A stretch of 31,146 bases of DNA from a virus. Below, one piece after another: positions 1-7,029 of this stretch. Made by a program: the position numbers and the translations under genes. Position 1 is the first letter of the stretch; each line of letters starts with the position of its first letter. Location of the stretch: IMG/VR virus record IMGVR_UViG_3300030106_005107, positions 9,599-40,744 of that record. The stretch is one strand, 5' to 3'. The notes beneath the pieces are model-generated. The model was not told the DNA's origin. It ran no database searches and saw nothing but the letters and a program-made list of their open reading frames with translations.

Positions 1-213
1 TGCTCCATCCACATACTCACTCTTTTGTTTTTTAGTCTGCGGAGACATTGAGCTGAGTATTTTCAAGAAAGGTATAGCCATGCTTTCCATATCTACGGAA
101 GCTAAACCTTGACCTTGATCTTGTGCAACTACAGATAAATCTATTGTAGGTGCAGCAACAGCAGAAGATTCTTTTTTTGCAACTGCTTGTTCATTTTTCT
201 TTGGTTGATTCAT
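1..213 (-). CDS. Conserved phage protein, N-terminal part only
   Basis: The first 71 residues are present; the gene continues past the left edge. It starts with ATG at 213, directly after the TAA (216-214) of the preceding gene, so the two are probably translated together. The N-terminus is Lys/Gln/Ala-rich and low in complexity, followed by a segment AIPFLKILSSMSPQ. Short segments of this IPFLK-type occur in phage proteins of the replication/early region, some of them suspected single-strand DNA binders, but that is recollection and not shown here. No catalytic motif is visible in the part present. It pairs with the 191-residue protein encoded upstream. Function unknown. Confidence 0.75.
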   Translation of the reverse strand, partial: MNQPKKNEQAVAKKESSAVAAPTIDLSVVAQDQGQGLASVDMESMAIPFLKILSSMSPQTKKQKSEYVDGA

Positions 214-789
214 TTATTTTTTTCCTTTTGTTATTTTGGTTTCTGGACGGATGAAGATCCCAAAAAGATCATCAGGGTCCGTTAGTCCCTCTTCGTGACG
301 CTTTTTTAGAGTCGCCTTCAGTGTCGAGGGGTGCACTGATTTTTTCACGTCTGGGGTGATGCCGAAGTTTGATTCAATATATCCAGCTAAATCTCCAGCC
401 ATATTGTCTTCACCCGTTCCGAAACTTGTTGATACTTGGTTCTTTATAATGTCACCCAAGCCTTCTTGTTTTAAATACTGCAGAGCTTCATCTTCTCGAG
501 CTTTAGGTATTCTACAATGAAATCCTTCCTTGACAGTAACTTTACTGCCATCTTTCATTGTAGTTTCATTAATACCTAGTTCCTGCATTTTTGTAGGAAT
601 TGTTTCTGAGGAAAGTAAATCTCTTTCTCTCTTTAATTCTTTTATTGTCTCCTCCATATTTTCAATTTCAGAGTCTAAATTTAATTGTCGTTGAATAAGT
701 TTTGATAATCCAGATAAGTCATCATCTTGAAGATTTCTTAAATCCCCCGCATCTTGTTTGAGGTCTTCAAAATCTATTATGTTAGCCAT
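214..789 (-). CDS. Conserved phage protein with N-terminal coiled coil
   Basis: 191 residues from ATG 789, chosen because AGGAGG (800-795) sits at ideal distance; an in-frame extension to ATG 867 exists but would read through this ribosome site. Residues about 25-60 are Leu/Glu/Lys-rich with heptad spacing and look like a coiled coil. The centre has DGSKVTVKEGF and later GDIIKN, FGTGEDN and VHPSTLKA, a pattern I associate with a conserved protein of marine phages with no proven role. The N-terminus is acidic, the C-terminus Lys-rich (TKITKGKK). It is the first gene of a leftward unit that diverges from the helicase, so a replication or early role is more likely than a virion role. This is inference from position only. 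Confidence 0.8.
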   Translation of the reverse strand: MANIIDFEDLKQDAGDLRNLQDDDLSGLSKLIQRQLNLDSEIENMEETIKELKRERDLLSSETIPTKMQELGINETTMKDGSKVTVKEGFHCRIPKAREDEALQYLKQEGLGDIIKNQVSTSFGTGEDNMAGDLAGYIESNFGITPDVKKSVHPSTLKATLKKRHEEGLTDPDDLFGIFIRPETKITKGKK

Positions 790-794
790 GTTTG

Positions 795-838
795 CCTCCT
801 TTGTAGAACAGCTTGGGAGGATTAGTTGTTTCACCTCC
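795..838 (-). promoter_or_regulatory. Possible Shine-Dalgarno switch in the leader of the 191-residue gene
   Basis: Read on the minus strand, the leader has GGAGG (838-834), then CCTCC (820-816), then the ribosome site AGGAGG (800-795), then ATG 789. The central CCTCC can pair with the first GGAGG (7 bp including the flanking TTGG/CCAA with one bulged C) or with the ribosome site (5 bp), but not with both. The first pairing leaves the ribosome site open and the second hides it. Pairing potential is seen directly; regulation is inference. Confidence 0.35.
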
Positions 839-970
839 AACTTTCGGGACACAGATAAACTGTTCATCTACCCTACTCGAACCTACTCATGATAGTCTCA
901 GCCAGTTGGCCCTACTCTATCACCCCTGTGCGTTACGCCTCTGTTAGAAACGTTGTTCCGCCACAAGCCA

Positions 971-991
971 TAAGTGTCAGCTAAACACTTA
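971..991. repeat. Perfect 7-bp inverted repeat, possible operator or hairpin
   Basis: TAAGTGT (971-977) and ACACTTA (985-991) flank a 7-base loop CAGCTAA. It lies just beside the candidate promoter elements at 1008-1036. It could be a binding site for a dimeric regulator or an RNA hairpin. It has no T-run and so is not a typical terminator. Confidence 0.4.
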
Positions 992-1007
992 ATTGTTCAA
1001 TACAAAT

Positions 1008-1036
1008 CTTATACTTGAAATCCTAACAAAATGCAA
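1008..1036 (-). promoter_or_regulatory. Candidate leftward promoter
   Basis: On the minus strand TTGCAT (1036-1031) and TATAAG (1013-1008) are separated by 17 bp. The -10 matches the sigma70 consensus at five of six positions; the -35 only at three. It would transcribe the 191-residue gene with a leader of about 210 bases. The -35 overlaps the first possible helicase start codon at 1031. Confidence 0.3.
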
Positions 1037-1051
1037 TATATTATTTTCTAT

Positions 1052-2512
1052 ATGGCTAACTTTTTTTTGAAGGAACCTTTTCTTCATCAACTAAAGGCAA
1101 GAAGAATTTGTCATGATACAAACATCAACAATTTCGCCTATTTGATGGAAATGGGAACAGGTAAAACTATTACAGCAATCATGGATTTGATGACATTGCA
1201 TCATGAAAAAGGTGTGGATAACTGTGTAATCTTTGCACCGAAGTCTGTGTATCGTAATTGGTATAGAGAAATAACAGAATTTGTTGCACCTGAAAAAACA
1301 AAATATGCAATTAGTACGTGGGACCCTAGTCTTAAAGATCCTGTTACTAAAGCGAAGTTAACAGATTTATTAGAAAAAAGTGTTGTGCCACTTAATGTTT
1401 TTTTAATGAACATAGAATCTATCTCATCACCAAAGGGTGTAAAGTTTTTAGAAAAATATTTAGAGGTACAAGATAAAAATAAAACAATGATGATTGTTGA
1501 TGAAAGTACAGTTATCAAAACACACAATGCTAAACGTACAAAAAATTTATTGAAACTATCAAAAGACATAGCTTACAAAAGAATTCTTACAGGCACACCT
1601 GTCACGAAATCACCTTTGGATATCTACACACAGTTTGCTTTTCTTGATCCTAAGATACTTGGCCAGACAAACTATTATGCTTTTCGTGCACGATATGCCA
1701 AGATTATCAATCGTCCGACATCTGGTGGTCGTCACTTTCCTTTAATTACAGGCTATCAACGTTTAGATGAATTAGAAAAAAAGATTTACTCTGCTGCATT
1801 TCGTGTCAAAAAAGAGGAATGTGTCGATCTACCTGAAAAAATATATATGAAGAGGTTCATACCTATGAGTGAGAAACAACTCGTAGCTTATGAATCATTG
1901 AGAAGAAACGCAATGTTTATTTTCAATGACAAAACAACGACAACTGTGAACCGGCTCTCACAGATTGTAAAGTTGCATCAGGTATGTTGTGGGTTCACCA
2001 TTAATGATCAAGGTGAAACTCACGACGTGCCTAACAAACGTTACGATGAATTGCTGGATGTCTTAGAGGAAGTCGATGGTAAAGTTATCATCTGGGCTAC
2101 CTATCGACATAACATCGAAACTATTACAAATAAACTAAAGGAGAAATACGGTGATACTAAAGCTGCAGCTTTTTATGGTGATACTGAAAATCAGGTACGC
2201 TTGGATCTGGTTCGAGATTTTCAATCTTCAACGAGCGATCTCACGTATCTTATTGCGAACCCTAAGACTGGTGGATATGGAATCACTCTTACTGCCAGCC
2301 ACACTGTTGTGTACTTTTCAAACAATTATGATCTTGAGATAAGACTACAAAGCGAAGATCGTGCTCACAGGATTGGTCAGAAGAATAAAGTGACGTATGT
2401 TGACTTTGTTTGTCAGGGAACCGTTGATGAAAAAATATTAACTGCCTTGAAGAACAAGGTTGACATAGCCAGTCAAGTTATGGGTGATGAGTTGAAGAGC
2501 TGGATTAGTTAA
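1052..2512 (+). CDS. SNF2-family DNA helicase/translocase
   Basis: 486 residues from ATG 1052; an in-frame ATG at 1031 would add seven. Neither has a Shine-Dalgarno site. I prefer 1052 because MAN followed by FFLKEP resembles usual starts and the 1031 ATG overlaps a candidate promoter element. Superfamily 2 motifs are in order: Walker A MGTGKT (34-39), DEST in the Walker B/motif II place (150-153), LTGTP motif III (179-183), IIWATYRHNIE (about 346-356), GGYGITLTA motif V (407-415) and QSEDRAHRIGQ motif VI (433-443). DEST replaces the common DExH. Such SNF2-like enzymes are usual in marine phage replication modules and probably remodel or unwind DNA using ATP. It is the only plus-strand gene, and its 3' end overlaps the opposing 72-residue gene by 8 bp. 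Confidence 0.93.
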   Translation: MANFFLKEPFLHQLKARRICHDTNINNFAYLMEMGTGKTITAIMDLMTLHHEKGVDNCVIFAPKSVYRNWYREITEFVAPEKTKYAISTWDPSLKDPVTKAKLTDLLEKSVVPLNVFLMNIESISSPKGVKFLEKYLEVQDKNKTMMIVDESTVIKTHNAKRTKNLLKLSKDIAYKRILTGTPVTKSPLDIYTQFAFLDPKILGQTNYYAFRARYAKIINRPTSGGRHFPLITGYQRLDELEKKIYSAAFRVKKEECVDLPEKIYMKRFIPMSEKQLVAYESLRRNAMFIFNDKTTTTVNRLSQIVKLHQVCCGFTINDQGETHDVPNKRYDELLDVLEEVDGKVIIWATYRHNIETITNKLKEKYGDTKAAAFYGDTENQVRLDLVRDFQSSTSDLTYLIANPKTGGYGITLTASHTVVYFSNNYDLEIRLQSEDRAHRIGQKNKVTYVDFVCQGTVDEKILTALKNKVDIASQVMGDELKSWIS

Positions 2513-2723
2513 GACGTTGTCGTGATAGGCTATCATAATCACCACGTTGATCTTTTAATCTATCTAAATCTGATTTTAAAATCTCGTAGGCATCGCTATC
2601 GGGATCCATATTATCTAAATCAATTTCTATTTTTCTTATTTGTGCGTCCAAAGCAGAGCCACCGCTATTCATACGAATAGCTTTTCCAAGACCACGTTTT
2701 TGAATACCAAATTTTTTTTTCAT
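2505..2723 (-). CDS. Small conserved phage protein, basic N-terminus and helical C-terminus
   Basis: 72 residues from ATG 2723. The first 17 residues are Lys/Arg-rich; residues about 25-68 alternate acidic and hydrophobic residues (LDAQIRKIEIDLD, DLDRLKDQ) and probably form a helical hairpin or coiled coil. It follows the 57-residue gene directly: that gene's TAA (2726-2724) abuts this ATG. It is the last gene of the leftward late unit, and its end overlaps the 3' end of the helicase gene by 8 bp. Convergent overlap implies that both messages read into each other unless terminated, and no terminator hairpin is visible. Function unknown; I do not recognise a named family. Confidence 0.7.
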   Translation of the reverse strand: MKKKFGIQKRGLGKAIRMNSGGSALDAQIRKIEIDLDNMDPDSDAYEILKSDLDRLKDQRGDYDSLSRQRLN

Positions 2724-2897
2724 TTAGTTTGGTCTTACGTTATAACCTAAGCCTTTAGTAGCTGCTCCGCCACCTCTAGCTTTACCTCTAACAATTCCAC
2801 CGTCTTTCATGTAGCCCATTCTATTACGAACTTTTTGTGGTAGCTTTGCTAGACCTGGATTTTTCTTCTTATCCACTGGTTTCAGATTCTTTTTCAT
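2724..2897 (-). CDS. Small basic Gly-rich phage protein
   Basis: 57 residues from ATG 2897 to TAA 2724. It is rich in Lys, Arg and Gly, with LAKLPQKVRNRMGYMKDGG near the middle and a Gly/Ala-rich tail (RGGGAATKG). The start overlaps the stop of the preceding gene (TAATG arrangement at 2899-2895), and its own stop abuts the next start, which strongly supports translation. The RNRMGYMKDGG type of segment recurs in small proteins of uncultured marine phages, as far as I recall. It could bind nucleic acid or be a minor virion part; nothing shown here decides this. Confidence 0.75.
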   Translation of the reverse strand: MKKNLKPVDKKKNPGLAKLPQKVRNRMGYMKDGGIVRGKARGGGAATKGLGYNVRPN

Positions 2898-3079
2898 TAT
2901 TTTTTCTTTCTTAGAATTGATGGTGTTTCTATTTCTTTCATATCTATCTCTACAATAGTTGAAAGATCTTCTACTTGAACATCGGCTTTTCCGATTCTTG
3001 ACTTAGTAAAAGGGTTGACGCCCTTAAAAGTTACAGGACCTGTTCTTTTTAATTGTTGTTTTCCGCCTTTTACTGCCAT
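2897..3079 (-). CDS. Small conserved phage protein
   Basis: 60 residues from ATG 3079 to TAA 2897. The basic N-terminal half (VKGGKQQLKRTGPVTFKG) is followed by an acidic, beta-like half (VEDLSTIVEIDMKEIETP) and a basic end (LRKKK). The stop overlaps the next ATG and the start lies nine bases after the stop of the lysozyme gene, so it belongs to the same unit. No catalytic or metal-binding motif is visible. The position between the lysozyme and other tiny genes gives no firm hint. Function unknown. Confidence 0.75.
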   Translation of the reverse strand: MAVKGGKQQLKRTGPVTFKGVNPFTKSRIGKADVQVEDLSTIVEIDMKEIETPSILRKKK

Positions 3080-3088
3080 GACACTATC

Positions 3089-3550
3089 CTATGCTAAATC
3101 CGTGGTGTTTGCAACGATTTCTGCAAGACTTTCACATCTTTTTGTGGTCTGTGCATGCCACCTCGAGTCCTTCATTTCTTCAGCGGCCTTCTTCCAATCC
3201 TTGACTCTCATAGCTTTCCACATGTTTTTAAACTTGCGGACACCATTTGTGCCTAATTGAAACACCATTTCTAGTATAACTTCTGAGACGTTTTGTGGTA
3301 GATCGTGTCCAACACATTCATCTATCAATAAATCAGCCCCCGCAGCAGCTCTATTCAAGTCTATATCAAATAGTTCTTCGACTTCTTCCATAGAGATTTC
3401 TACTCCTTCTGAGTATCTTTCTCGTTCGTGAGGCTGAATAAGGTGGCCTATACCGATCGTGGCTTTGCCTAACGAATCCAAGTACATTTGAGTGCGCACG
3501 CCTTCATGGATACGTACCCTATCTTTTAGTTCATCTGTTAAATCAATCAT
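3089..3550 (-). CDS. Endolysin, T4-type lysozyme (GH24)
   Basis: 153 residues from ATG 3550, which has GGGGA eight bases upstream; a TTG at 3565 would add five residues. It cleaves the glycan strands of peptidoglycan at the end of infection. The Glu-8-Asp-5-Thr catalytic triad of the T4 lysozyme family is present: E16 in RIHEGVR, D25 in YLDSLG, T31 in ATIGIGH. Later segments NVSEVILEMVFQLGTNGV and KAAEEMKDSRWHAQTTKR match the helical C-terminal domain of this family; total length is near the family norm of about 160. No signal peptide or membrane anchor is visible, so a holin or similar release route is expected; candidates are the membrane peptides at 25874-25981 and 26681-27409. Confidence 0.93.
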   Translation of the reverse strand: MIDLTDELKDRVRIHEGVRTQMYLDSLGKATIGIGHLIQPHERERYSEGVEISMEEVEELFDIDLNRAAAGADLLIDECVGHDLPQNVSEVILEMVFQLGTNGVRKFKNMWKAMRVKDWKKAAEEMKDSRWHAQTTKRCESLAEIVANTTDLA

Positions 3551-3613
3551 GATCCTATTCCCCAATGTTCTTGATGTTCATCGGGTTCTCCTTTCTTAAA
3601 TAAATTTTTAATT

Positions 3614-4174
3614 TTAAATGTTATAACTGCCCACAGGTTTTTCATTGTCTAATTTTCCTAATAAATCAAAAATACCATTGTTCCCAATATTTTGCAAGTT
3701 GGCTTGTAATAATTGTGGTATGTTACTCATTTGCACATTAGGGTTTGGCATCATGCCCATGATCCCTGGATCTGGATCTCTTGGATATACTTCTTGTGGT
3801 GGAATGACAGGGCCGTAAAAAAATCTATCTTCTATAGTTACTTCTGGTCTTACTGTTCCCATATCAGTGTCGAAAAAAGGTTCACTGGACATGGGTTTAT
3901 CAGGAACAGCATAACCACCAAAGCCGCCTCTTTGAGGCAAAATTAATTCTTGAACATTAGGTTCACTAGGTATTACTGTCTCTTCTTCTGGTAACATGAA
4001 TTGATTAGGTCCTGGTTCAAAGCCCTCGAATCTAGGTAACATATCAATGTTTTCTGGTGGACCCTCAGCTAGTTTTTTTACTGCCTCAGTATCACCACCA
4101 TTTTGCATTCTAATAACTTTTCTTGGTTGTTTAGGTATCTGACTTAAGGGTGTAACTGCATCTAAAGCGATCAT
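3614..4174 (-). CDS. Pro-rich protein of unknown function, probably virion-associated
   Basis: 186 residues from ATG 4174, overlapping the end of the 952-residue gene by four bases (ATGA type). It is rich in Pro, Gly, Glu and Asn, mostly without predicted order. Near the N-terminus is KVIRMQNGGDTEAVKKLAEG; the middle has acidic-Pro segments (LPEEETVIPSEPNVQ) and the C-terminal third is Asn/Gln/Leu-rich (IPQLLQANLQNIGNNG). Close coupling to a row of long virion-type genes suggests a minor structural or chaperone role. I do not recognise the family. Downstream, 3551-3613 holds only an A+T-rich spacer before the lysozyme start. Confidence 0.75.
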   Translation of the reverse strand: MIALDAVTPLSQIPKQPRKVIRMQNGGDTEAVKKLAEGPPENIDMLPRFEGFEPGPNQFMLPEEETVIPSEPNVQELILPQRGGFGGYAVPDKPMSSEPFFDTDMGTVRPEVTIEDRFFYGPVIPPQEVYPRDPDPGIMGMMPNPNVQMSNIPQLLQANLQNIGNNGIFDLLGKLDNEKPVGSYNI

Positions 4175-7029
4175 AATGTACCTATTCCTCTATTCATCAT
4201 TTGTGTTTCTAATGCGTCATCTAAAGTTCCAAATGCTAAATCACTTCTGGTTTGTGGATTAAGCTGAACTCCAGGTATGTTTGGTTGTAATGAAACATCT
4301 GGTTGAAAAGTTGTATCATAAAAACGTTGCTCATCAGTATCTGGTGTTATTCTTCTATCAATATCACGTAATGTTTCTAAATCACGACCTGTTGGTTGTT
4401 CTGTCATCAATTCTATTTGTTTATCTCTTGCAGCGTTTTGTTCAAGTTTACCAGCTGGATTTTGTATCAAGCTAATAATTGATTGATCAATATCTTTTAT
4501 AAAGTCTTGTTGATCTAACTCTTCGTCCGTTGGTAAAAATTCACTTGCCCAAGCTAAGATGTCATTTCTCCTTGACTTTGTAAGAGGATCTTTTGTCGGG
4601 AACTTAACAGCATCAATATACACATCAGTGAATGCTTTAAGAGCTTTAGGATCAGTTAAAAGTTTAGATCCATATTTTAACATTAAAGCAGTCATCACAG
4701 GATTCATAGCAACAAAGCCACCTGCACCTGTTCCAATCGCAGAACCTAACATAATACCCTTAAAACCACTCAAGGTAATTCTTCTGGTTACAAATGTAGA
4801 GGGATCATTAACAATAAATGCACCTGCGGCATCCGCTGCTGATAAAAAGTTCTTTATACCATCAACAGTGACTCCTGTGCCTTTTAATGCTTGTTCTAAA
4901 ACTTCAATTCCATCTTCACTATCTAAACCTAATTTTTTGGCAAACATTTGCGGACTAAATTCTACTTGACCAAACTCCAACATTTCTGGAGCTGCACCTT
5001 TCAATCCTTTTTTCTGTATTAGTTCTGGACTAGCAGAGGTAACATTAAGGTATTGATTTGGTGTAACACCAACAGGAAGACCTGCTAATGAATCATTAAG
5101 AGCATCATCTAATAATCTTCTTACAACTCTTAATTGTCCTGCATTTGGAGCAACACTTGTTACTGGAATTTTCTTTTTGATAGTTTGATTATAGGTAGGA
5201 CTATTTTTATTTGTGTCCTTAACTAAAGCTTCAATTTCAACAACGACACCTGATTTGTTACCTGCTTTTTTATAAGCTTGAATTTGCTCTGGTGTTGCTT
5301 TGGATAGTTCTAATAAATGTTTCATTGCATCAGGATCATTTTTAGCTCTTTGTAAAATCACATCAAAAACCTCTTTCGTATACATCATGCCATATCGTGT
5401 ATCAGGACCAGGGCCAAAAATATTAGCATTAACTTGTTTTACGTTTGATGCAACACCTCCTGTGTAATCAGGTATAGTTGCTGCAAAATAATCATTAGCG
5501 GCAGAAAGTTTTTTTAACGCAGTGTTAAATACAACGTCATCTATTTCATTGCCAATATTTTTAAGATTACTGATGTCCATTTCTAACATGACTGCTAAAT
5601 TACTTAATGATTGTGCTTGATTTTCTGGTATCTTTCCTTTGAATTCAGTTTTAAAATTTACAGCAAAATCATTAAACATTTGACGAAGTGTAATAGCTTG
5701 TTCCATCGTAATGTTTGGTTGAAGTTTACTTAACGTGTCATATAATTTGCCAAATGATTCTTGAGAAGCAGAACCAGGAAATCTAAAGGGCTCACCAGTT
5801 GTTAAACCAGGGACTCCCTCTTGATAAGCTTTTCTTGTTTCTTCTGCTAAATTTCTAAAATTATCAATGTTTATTACTTTTTTACCTTTTAATTTTACTG
5901 CATACTGTTCAAAGTTTTCGTATAAATATCGCTGTGCAGCTCTTACAGACTCATAGTTATCTTGCATCATCTTTGATAAATCTTTTCCTAACATCGACAC
6001 AGTTTGTAAAGGAGCCACAGAATTCATCAGCTTACTTAAATATTGTCTCGAACCTTCTTGCACTGCTTGTTGTTGTCTACCAAATTCTTTACCAACCCAT
6101 GGTAAAACACCAATAACTTTACTGTAAGCTCTCCAGAAAGGCATATTTGTTGCTTGAATAATTCCAAGAGGCATACCATAAGTGTCAGATATCTCTGCTA
6201 GTTTTTGTAAATTCTTTTTTGTAGGATCAATACCAAAAATGTTTTTGCCAATAAATCCTTTAGTATGATTAAAGACTGGCCCTAATGCTGCAGCACCACC
6301 TGTAAACATTGTATTTAACATTGTGTCGTATAAAAACTGCGAACCTTGATCTTTTAAATTTTCTTCAGGTAAATCTAATAAAGTTCTTAAAATATTATTA
6401 CCTAATACATATGCTGCATTACCTGCAGAAGTTCCTAAAAGTTCAGATCCGTATAACTCTTGAGGTGTTAATAAAGCAAAAGGATTTCGTGTGCCAAGAA
6501 TCTTTGCGGTTTGCGCTGCCGTTACACCAGTCATACCACCTATCATTTCAAACGAAGGTTTAGAAACTAAATCTTGTGGTAGTCTTATATCATCAGGTAA
6601 ATACTGACCTAAAAAAGGTATGTAAGAACCTGGGTTAGGTATTGAAAACTCTTTTGCGGCTTGATTGTAGTAAAAGTTCATTGGATCTTTTATTAATTGA
6701 TCTCTTGCAATTGCATCAGCAGTCTTACCAGTAAGCTCTCCATAATATTCTGGTGAGCCTTTTTCAAAAATATCAATAGGTGCTAAAAGCCTTTCTCGAT
6801 CGCTAGCTTCAATTTTTTTTAAAAGATCTTGTGTTTGTTGAAAATTTATATCAGCAGGTAAGCCATATGCTTTTTTTATAGTCTGTAAATCTTGAGCAGA
6901 CATCTTGCCACCAGGCAATTCTAACATTAATGTTTTTTGATTTGGTGTGCCTTTCATTAAAGTAATTGGCTTACCTTTTTTAGCTCCTGGTAAAAAAGGA
7001 TCTATTTGTACAATATTATCTTCTTCCAT
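4171..7029 (-). CDS. Large putative internal virion protein
   Basis: 952 residues, the longest gene here, from ATG 7029 with GAGGGAG upstream. It begins one base into the stop of the 622-residue gene. Much of it looks alpha-helical with no enzymatic motif that I can name. Several Gly/Ala-rich hydrophobic stretches (MIGGMTGVTAAQTAKIL near residue 165; GIMLGSAIGTGAGGFVAMNP near 780) could insert in membranes. The C-terminus is polar with many Asp, Gln and Pro. Length, position among virion genes and helix-rich character fit internal core or ejection proteins of podoviruses (T7 gp15/gp16-like by position only). A transglycosylase motif, common in such proteins, was not found. The assignment is inference. 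Confidence 0.8.
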   Translation of the reverse strand: MEEDNIVQIDPFLPGAKKGKPITLMKGTPNQKTLMLELPGGKMSAQDLQTIKKAYGLPADINFQQTQDLLKKIEASDRERLLAPIDIFEKGSPEYYGELTGKTADAIARDQLIKDPMNFYYNQAAKEFSIPNPGSYIPFLGQYLPDDIRLPQDLVSKPSFEMIGGMTGVTAAQTAKILGTRNPFALLTPQELYGSELLGTSAGNAAYVLGNNILRTLLDLPEENLKDQGSQFLYDTMLNTMFTGGAAALGPVFNHTKGFIGKNIFGIDPTKKNLQKLAEISDTYGMPLGIIQATNMPFWRAYSKVIGVLPWVGKEFGRQQQAVQEGSRQYLSKLMNSVAPLQTVSMLGKDLSKMMQDNYESVRAAQRYLYENFEQYAVKLKGKKVINIDNFRNLAEETRKAYQEGVPGLTTGEPFRFPGSASQESFGKLYDTLSKLQPNITMEQAITLRQMFNDFAVNFKTEFKGKIPENQAQSLSNLAVMLEMDISNLKNIGNEIDDVVFNTALKKLSAANDYFAATIPDYTGGVASNVKQVNANIFGPGPDTRYGMMYTKEVFDVILQRAKNDPDAMKHLLELSKATPEQIQAYKKAGNKSGVVVEIEALVKDTNKNSPTYNQTIKKKIPVTSVAPNAGQLRVVRRLLDDALNDSLAGLPVGVTPNQYLNVTSASPELIQKKGLKGAAPEMLEFGQVEFSPQMFAKKLGLDSEDGIEVLEQALKGTGVTVDGIKNFLSAADAAGAFIVNDPSTFVTRRITLSGFKGIMLGSAIGTGAGGFVAMNPVMTALMLKYGSKLLTDPKALKAFTDVYIDAVKFPTKDPLTKSRRNDILAWASEFLPTDEELDQQDFIKDIDQSIISLIQNPAGKLEQNAARDKQIELMTEQPTGRDLETLRDIDRRITPDTDEQRFYDTTFQPDVSLQPNIPGVQLNPQTRSDLAFGTLDDALETQMMNRGIGTL

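Larger units (their letters stand above)
790..1051. promoter_or_regulatory. Divergent intergenic control region
   Basis: This is the longest stretch without a gene (262 bp), between the leftward 191-residue gene and the rightward helicase. It contains three copies of CCTACTC (872-878, 882-888, 911-917; GAGTAGG on the minus strand), an inverted pair TGATAG/CTATCA around GCCAGTTGGC (about 890-922), a 7-bp inverted repeat (971-991), a possible leftward promoter (1036-1008) and a possible ribosome-site hairpin near 795-838. For rightward transcription only a -10-like TATACT (1010-1015) is visible, with no good -35. The density of repeats suggests a regulated divergent promoter. No protein-coding or tRNA gene could be fitted. 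Confidence 0.5.

Noticed and set aside
868-960. Possible tRNA (CTCAGCCAGTTGG and TTCGA-like bases)
   Set aside because: No strand gives a closing acceptor stem, D stem and T stem together; the resemblance is limited to short segments.
1201-1569. Minus-strand 122-residue frame inside the helicase
   Set aside because: It lies wholly within conserved helicase motifs and lacks a ribosome site.
4281-6563. Plus-strand open frames opposite the 952-residue gene
   Set aside because: Low-complexity hydrophobic translations without ribosome sites; they are shadows of the long minus-strand gene.
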